Assembly (NCBI GenBank): GCA_000708835.1
Contig: DF237001.1
Span: 21,967 to 85,966 of the forward strand
Reading direction: 5' to 3'
Length of the DNA: 64,000 nt
Source: Klebsormidium nitens
Taxonomy: Eukaryota; Streptophyta; Klebsormidiophyceae; Klebsormidiales; Klebsormidiaceae
In this document: one piece after another, positions 58,826 through 64,000 of the stretch
Layout: each line of letters starts with the position of its first letter
How positions within the stretch are numbered: the stretch's first letter is position 1
Position numbers and translations under genes: made by a program
Notes under the pieces: model-generated
Told to the model about the DNA's origin: nothing
The model's input: the letters and a program-made list of their open reading frames with translations, nothing else
The model's database searches: none

Positions 58826-59545
58826 ATGGCGTTGCAGATGGTAGACTTCGTCTGTGGCAAATGCCAGACCGTGCTGGCAGATCTAGAAGGAACGGCCATT
58901 ATTGACGAGGGCCCCTCCGCGCGCCACGTGGGCATCCTCCCAGCGCCCCCTGCTTCCGAGTGCGGCGTCCAGATCGTTCCAGCGACAGATGAGCGGAACC
59001 CCAAGCCTCCGCGGGACGGAATAGCGGAAGTGATCCTGTGCCGGAATGGGCACTTTGTGGGCAGCCGAGTTCCGGCGCTGAAAGAAAGGGGAGCGCCCAC
59101 GGACCTCTTCTTAGACGGAACGCTCACTTTTGCGCGCGCGCAAGGAGGAGCGCCGGGCGGTCAGGACGACGCAAGCGCCCAGGAAGAAGGCGCGCGCGCG
59201 CAAGAGGAGGGCGCGCGCGCGTCAGGAGACGATGCGGCCGCGCGCCAAGAGGGCCAGCCCGGCGGCCTGCTTTTGGTCAGGGAGTGGAAGCGGACCGTGT
59301 GCGCGTCGAACCATCTACAGGGGACGAATGAGGGAGTGACACGTGTTACGCCCCGGGCAGGTCAGAAGGACGCCCCGAGCAGGCCCTCGGACTGTCCCGA
59401 CTTGAGGAAGAAAGGAAGCGGGGGTAACCTGGGGGCGGTTAGGGCGGAGGAGATCTGGCCGTGGTACAAGTGGGCTCTGGGCGACAGTTCCGCTGTTTCG
59501 AAAAGAGGAGCGGAATCACAGGATTGGAGGCGGAGCGACTCTTGA
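58826..59545 (+). CDS. CRNGHFV-block protein (intact paralogue)
   Basis: Single exon of 239 aa from an ATG at 58826. The N-terminus has VCGKCQTVLAD, a CxxC element, then ARHVGI, VQIVPATDERNPK, VILCRNGHFVGS and ERGAPTDLFLD, all shared with the frameshifted copy at 44695-45206. Beyond residue 100 the proteins diverge: this one has a tandem EEGARAQ/EEGARAS repeat encoded by runs of GCGCGC, a basic linker and a C-terminal EIWPWYKWALG. Family not recognised. The paired Cys suggest a small zinc-binding domain of the Yippee/Mis18 kind, as a guess only. Two CACGTG sites lie in the coding part (58925, 59340). Confidence 0.7.
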   Translation: MALQMVDFVCGKCQTVLADLEGTAIIDEGPSARHVGILPAPPASECGVQIVPATDERNPKPPRDGIAEVILCRNGHFVGSRVPALKERGAPTDLFLDGTLTFARAQGGAPGGQDDASAQEEGARAQEEGARASGDDAAARQEGQPGGLLLVREWKRTVCASNHLQGTNEGVTRVTPRAGQKDAPSRPSDCPDLRKKGSGGNLGAVRAEEIWPWYKWALGDSSAVSKRGAESQDWRRSDS

Positions 59546-59797
59546 AGCTTCTTATTCAGCTGTGAGCCTCTTGTTGCTCGTCTTCTGTCGGGCGCCAGAA
59601 GGCTCGATTTTATCTCGAACCCCGAATGACTTCTGTGACGGCCTTAGTGGCAAACGCTAGGTTCGATCTGACAATCATTCTGATGACAAAGAAGCGTTTC
59701 CAACAGCACGATCTAGATCGTTCAAGACATATCGTTCAAGATCTTGAATGGCTTCCTAAGCCTTCTCACCGGCAGCCATCAGCGGCCACGCCCCGGC

Positions 59798-59840
59798 CAC
59801 GTGCCGGTGTCACGTGGTGCACGTGTGTCGCATGACGTCT
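59798..59840. promoter_or_regulatory. cluster of three CACGTG boxes plus TGACGTC
   Basis: CACGTG occurs at 59798-59803, 59811-59816 and 59820-59825, followed by TGACGTC at 59833. G-boxes and ACGT elements bind plant bZIP and bHLH factors. No gene start is recognised close downstream, so the target is unknown. Confidence 0.45.
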
Positions 59841-61286
59841 TGGCGGCATGCTGTTAAAACTCGGCGGCTTCCTCCCTTGACGACTGTTCTCACGTTTTTC
59901 TCGTCGTTCGAAGGATCTGCAGCTCTCTTGTATGAATACATACATATCTACCGCACGCGTCACATGTTCTCGAATCTGGCAGCCGCAGTGGTTGTCTGTC
60001 GGTGCTTCTCTTGTGATTGCAAGTGCCCTACTTATCAAATCGTTCACCAGCTTTGATTTTCCAGCCGTCGTCTCAAGTACTGCACTGCCCTTTATGCAGG
60101 GCTTGTCCAAAGAGGTGGCGCTCGACCTGACGATGTCGCGAAGTAGTAAGAAGTTGCAAGTCTAAGTCTGCTTCTCGAATCAATTTGCGTGCCAAGGGGA
60201 TCCCTCTGTGACGAGCGCTTCACTTGCCAATTGCACGACTACTGCACTCTGACCGCCCAACATTTTGGTACGAGTCAAATCAGAACCAAAACTTCGTCTT
60301 TACAGTAGCACGCAGTAACAATGACACCGCAGAATCAAAGGAAGGACTCGGACATATTACGATTGTGCTAGTACGCGCTTTTGGCTCCCTTTCATGACTA
60401 CTTCGAGGACAAGACTACGCTCTAATCTTTGCTCGGCGGCCAAGGCCGCCGCTTGTTCACACACCAATGCTTGCTCATCATCAACAGTAATCCCGGAGCT
60501 TTCAACCATATTGCGCAATTCATGGTTTTTATGGTGGGCAATGCCTATCACATTGCGCTTTATACTTTACTTCTGCACATGCCAATCCGCAAGTCCTCAT
60601 GCAGAGCTCCGAGTGTCCACTGACAAGCAGCTAGGCCACTTGCAGCCAACTCATACTTCACTGAGGAAGTATGCTAGTTTGAGCTCGGTCCGTAGTTGCG
60701 AGAGCCTTAAGTTTATCAGGGACTGCTCAGCACCTGAATCGACACTGACGCATGCAACTTGGCTGGCAACAAGGATTGCTCATTTCCATGTTAGGAGCTG
60801 CTGGAGGAACAGCTGTTTCATGCAAGATGGCATGGCCGTGCATCCGCGTGGATGTTGAGCTCTATATATCAAGTCGAACCTCTCTAGTTGCTCGCGCTGC
60901 AATCACAGTCCTGTGGCACTAGATTGGTGCGCATACTCTAGTAATACTCTGGACCGCACATGTACTTTGACTGCAGACTTGCACGTCAGGCCGCTTGTCT
61001 ATGTTGTATCTGTACGTTTCAGTTTTCAAAGTCGACGTGCAGCCCAATGCATGCATGGCATATGCAATGTGTGACATCTTACCGTCATGGAACATATCGG
61101 GAGCTAGCAGCTTCGGGGCGCCGTGGTTTTGAGTCAACCTTCGAATGATACGATGTATGTATGTATGTACCGGTATATGCACCTTCTATACTAGACAATG
61201 AGTATATCCTATTGAACATCTCGTGCACAGATCGGTCGTCACCTTTTTATTGCATATAAGCACTTGTACGTGGTCCATATGTGGTT

Positions 61287-61409
61287 ATAACATTGTGAGT
61301 TGGCAAGTCAGCCTTACTGCCATCGTCATTTATAGGCTGACTTGCCAACTCACAATGTTATGAAATGACTCGGATGGCAGTAAGGCTGACTTGCCAACTC
61401 ACAATGTTA
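61287..61409. repeat. three-arm inverted repeat (alternative hairpins)
   Basis: Arm A (61287-61324) is perfectly complementary to arm B over 28 nt (61334-61361, loop 9 nt) and to arm C over 37 nt (61373-61409). Any transcript could therefore fold as A:B or as A:C, but not both. It could be a compact foldback MITE or a hairpin-RNA source. No coding frame is involved. Confidence 0.8.
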
Positions 61410-61712
61410 ACCGTTGAACAAGGAAGCAACATTGATGAATGGGCTGTTGAAGACTTGGTTTCTAGCTTGTTATATCTTGTGTATCAGTCCGACTTACAAT
61501 GCTCAAACCTGAGGTAGACCGGCCAGTCAAAACAGTTGGAGGGCAGTCATCCTTTCAAGCCACCATTCAAGCCTTCCGCCAGATTTCGCTCGACTTGAAG
61601 GATTGCCACTCAGATTAACGGAGAATCGAGCTAGACTGGTACCTTTGGGAACCTGAGGGTTTATGTATTTTCACTTAGGGTAGATGACAGTTCTGAAATC
61701 TGGCGTCGATCG

Positions 61713-62669
61713 CTATCCTGGAAAGCCTTCCCAAACCCCGAGCTTGCTCAATTGCACACTATCTGCTGTGCAACGGACGTTTCGCACATTCTGGAAATCG
61801 AAAACAACATGTCCTATTCGCAACAGAATCTCCAAGCATTGCAACTTTGCCTGATGCAATAGAACCTGGAAGTTGTATTTCACAAGTTCGAAATTCCCGT
61901 TTGCTGCTCTGATGACTAGTCCAACCACCGGACTCTCACACCAACCATCTTCAAAACGAGGTTCTTTTTTGAATTCTTGATGCATTTCACGTGGCATCTC
62001 TACGGAACGCCCCACAAATCCACACGCATTTCCGCCCAGCAACACATGTACCCGTCCGTCGGCTTTGCAAAGCAGATTCAACGTGTGCCAGGAAGGAAGC
62101 CTTGGCCCAGGGGATTCGAGACAGCGAACATTCACGCGCCTTGGAGCACCTTTCGCCAGACCCTGAATTTCAGTCCTGAGCTTTCTTTCCTCGTCCGCCA
62201 AGCACGCAGTTCTAAACAATCCTCTGAAGCAGATTCCGGCTTCCACGGACTTTTTGGGCTCCTGATTCATACCCTCACAAGTAGCAGAATGTGACAAGAT
62301 GTCTCCACTCCACATTCGAACATCCAAAGTGATGATGAAGTCTCCGATCTCTGGACTTGCCTCAGCCCCAGATTGCGCAGGGCCCGCTGTCGGCGACTTA
62401 GTTCCGGGCCTACCTAACAACCCCAAAAAAAGCTGCTTGTAAGTACGGCGAAGGCCCTTAAATGCTTGCCTACCATCGTGCAAGTCCACAAACTCCTTGG
62501 CGGGGGAGGTTTTGAGCGAGGGGAAGTCTTCTTCAGACCACTGCCTCCACATGGGACTTTCATCAACCCAGCGCCGAATAATCGTACAAGTGCTTCCCAG
62601 ACAGCTCGCATCCCTTGCATCGAGGAAGCTTAAAAGCACGGCAAAGACAGACTCGTCCAGCATATCCAT
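61713..62669 (-). CDS. F-box protein
   Basis: Single exon, 318 aa, starting at ATG 62669 (a second in-frame ATG is two codons on). Residues 4-52 fit an F-box (LDESVFAVLLSFLDARDASCLGS ... WVDESPMWRQW), the element that docks to Skp1 in SCF ubiquitin ligases. The remainder has no Kelch, LRR or WD repeats that I can see. It holds beta-rich segments (DFIITLDVRMWSGD, HTLNLLCKADGRVHVLLGG) that may form the substrate domain. Substrate unknown. Intronless, like many plant F-box genes. Confidence 0.8.
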   Translation of the reverse strand: MDMLDESVFAVLLSFLDARDASCLGSTCTIIRRWVDESPMWRQWSEEDFPSLKTSPAKEFVDLHDGRQAFKGLRRTYKQLFLGLLGRPGTKSPTAGPAQSGAEASPEIGDFIITLDVRMWSGDILSHSATCEGMNQEPKKSVEAGICFRGLFRTACLADEERKLRTEIQGLAKGAPRRVNVRCLESPGPRLPSWHTLNLLCKADGRVHVLLGGNACGFVGRSVEMPREMHQEFKKEPRFEDGWCESPVVGLVIRAANGNFELVKYNFQVLLHQAKLQCLEILLRIGHVVFDFQNVRNVRCTADSVQLSKLGVWEGFPG

Positions 62670-63722
62670 TAAGCCTCCCTGGAGACTGTGCTGACAGCGC
62701 GCCTGCGCTCTAAATTAAAGTCACCTCTACAGAAGCTGGGCCCAGCTGCTTGCTCCCCTTGCACACGCTGTAGAAGAACAGCTAGACTCCTTGAGCCAGC
62801 CTCAAGCGAAGCGAAGGGCGGCTGCAATGCGCCCTTTCTGTACCTTCTGGTAGATTAGGAGCTCCCCGCATTCATTTCTTAATGGAGCAACGGATCCTGG
62901 GATTTGGGAATCGGGAACGTCAATGTTTTGTTGACGTCTCTGTCAACGGTCAAGTGGTGAGCGCCGCTCGTTGAATACCGCGGAAACTGAATCGAACTTG
63001 CGTGATTTGGTGCAGGTCTCAGCGTTACAGCTTTTGCTGACGAGCGGTGCATAAACGGCAAACGGTTCAAGATTCATGTGAGATCTGCAACCTTGCTGCC
63101 GGACCTTTTTCCTTCTTTTTCCTGGACTTGGATAGCTGTGACCTCAGGCCAGCTGGACATTTTGAACCAATGTTCAAAGAAGAGAGGCGCTGGCAGCAAA
63201 TGAATGGTGGAGTGGAGGCTGAAGCCTGAGTGCACTCTTGATGAGGCGCACTAGTGTGGTCTCAAGTGCGCGAAAAGTTACTCAAGCTAGACGCTTTTGC
63301 GCTTGAGAGACTCGATGTTCGAGAGAATGCTGCAAGGACTTGCTGTTCTGAGACCAAAAAGCTGGGCAAAGTAGCTGAAGTTCTGAAGCCTTATCCGATT
63401 GCCCTACAAACTGCGTTCTCTGACAGCTCAAAGGACAATGCTCGAGCTGTTCACTGCTGGTCCAAAAGTTGGCCCCTTTGGAAGCACAGTCTCAAACACT
63501 TTCGTAGCTGCGCAATGCTGTCCTGCGCCAGGATTCTTAGGGCTGCTGGCTTCGAAAGCTACCTTGAAGGTCATCCCAATGACGACGAGCAGACTCTTAC
63601 TTACCCCTTTCGCTGGTATTTCTTTCAGTACTGTCTCACTAGGTAGACCCTTCATTTCTTTAAATTTCAGCTGCAGCGCAGCATCAATTGCTCAAAGCCC
63701 AACCCTCCCTAAGCCTACAATC
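62670..63722. other. intergenic, nothing recognised
   Basis: Promoter of the F-box gene and 5' flank of the partial gene at the window end. A plus-strand frame at 63254-63646 has no recognisable features and is not called. Confidence 0.45.
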
Positions 63723-64000
63723 ATGAACAGCAATCCTGGAAAGGCAGTTACAAGCAAGTTTTCAAGAGCTGCCGGCTGGGAGTATCCTCCATCACTGTTC
63801 CCACTGCCTGATCCCACATGGCCAGCCCGTGTTGAGCATCTTTTGGTGCTGCAAGAGAAGGGCACGGCGGTGGACGAGCTGGAGCAGCAACTAGACCTCC
63901 CGCCAAGGTGCGCCAACTACTTGTGGATGCCGCAGACAATCTTCGTGGCTGATCTGTGTGTGTGCTGGACTGCAAAAGCAGCTGGTATCAACCCTGCCCT
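63723..64000 (+). CDS. N-terminal part of an unidentified gene (runs off window)
   Basis: From ATG at 63723 the frame stays open to the last base. The first ~65 residues look like real coding: GWEYPPSLFPLPDPTWPARVEHL then a Glu/Leu-rich helix ending DLPPR. A donor-like AAG|gtgcgc at 63907/63908 could end the exon there, so the last 30 codons are doubtful. No family recognised. Confidence 0.45.
   Translation, partial: MNSNPGKAVTSKFSRAAGWEYPPSLFPLPDPTWPARVEHLLVLQEKGTAVDELEQQLDLPPRCANYLWMPQTIFVADLCVCWTAKAAGINPA

Larger units (their letters stand above)
59546..61712. other. intergenic region with regulatory-looking and inverted repeats
   Basis: No gene recognised over about 2.2 kb. It holds a G-box cluster (59798-59840), a short (ATGT)n run near 61154-61170 and a three-arm inverted repeat (61287-61409), listed separately where notable. 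Confidence 0.5.

Overview
The window looks like nuclear DNA of a plant-lineage eukaryote. Genes are rich in spliceosomal introns with short exons. They include a plant-type molybdenum aldehyde oxidase, an R2R3-MYB of the MYB98-like kind, a one-exon F-box gene and a MYND zinc-finger gene. Base composition is near 50% GC and there are two N-filled assembly gaps. A streptophyte alga such as Klebsormidium would fit, but the species is inference. I saw no bacterial operons, CRISPR arrays, rRNA or viral genes. No tRNA was seen either, but I made no systematic search for one.

Layout. 0-0.5 kb: one exon of an unidentified + strand gene. 0.5-6.4 kb: no gene; a repeat-rich stretch with a TIR element (3925-4441), a second TIR-like element (4611-4952), a 143-bp foldback (5442-5584) and G/C palindromes. 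7.4-12.7 kb (+): R2R3-MYB with a Q-rich, then acidic/Pro-rich, C-terminus. 13.9-14.8 kb: assembly gap flanked by an inverted repeat. 15.2-22.3 kb (-): nine-exon DUF1343/NamZ-like (GH171) gene, a bacterial peptidoglycan-recycling family. 22.7-23.8 kb (+): small two-exon gene with an IQ-like motif, head to head with the NamZ gene. 24.9-42.0 kb (-): aldehyde oxidase, rebuilt as 23 exons and 1307 aa with every intron phase consistent. 44.7-45.2 kb (-) and 58.8-59.5 kb (+): a dispersed paralogue pair sharing a CRNGHFV block; the first copy is frameshifted. 47.4-49.9 kb (-): PAAT-like (C10orf88-type) gene interrupted by a C-rich tandem repeat and a gap. 50.5-52.0 kb (+): armadillo-like plus MYND protein, sharing a 0.55-kb divergent promoter with the PAAT-like gene. 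53.9-56.4 kb (+): KH-like plus a plant DUF7903-like region, followed by a further 387-codon exon. 61.7-62.7 kb (-): F-box gene. 63.7 kb to the end (+): start of an unidentified gene.

The genes do not form a pathway. They are independent plant-style loci in divergent, convergent and tandem arrangements.

The most unusual signal is in the aldehyde oxidase introns. At five exon boundaries, two or three further partial copies of the exon edge with its splice site lie in the adjoining intron. At one of these the copies differ from the real exon only at synonymous third positions. Also notable are four GC-AG introns among about 44, a strong excess of TGACGTCA and CACGTG palindromes (often just after 5' splice sites), a eukaryotic NamZ gene, and a 35-nt microexon that carries the predicted catalytic glutamate of the aldehyde oxidase.
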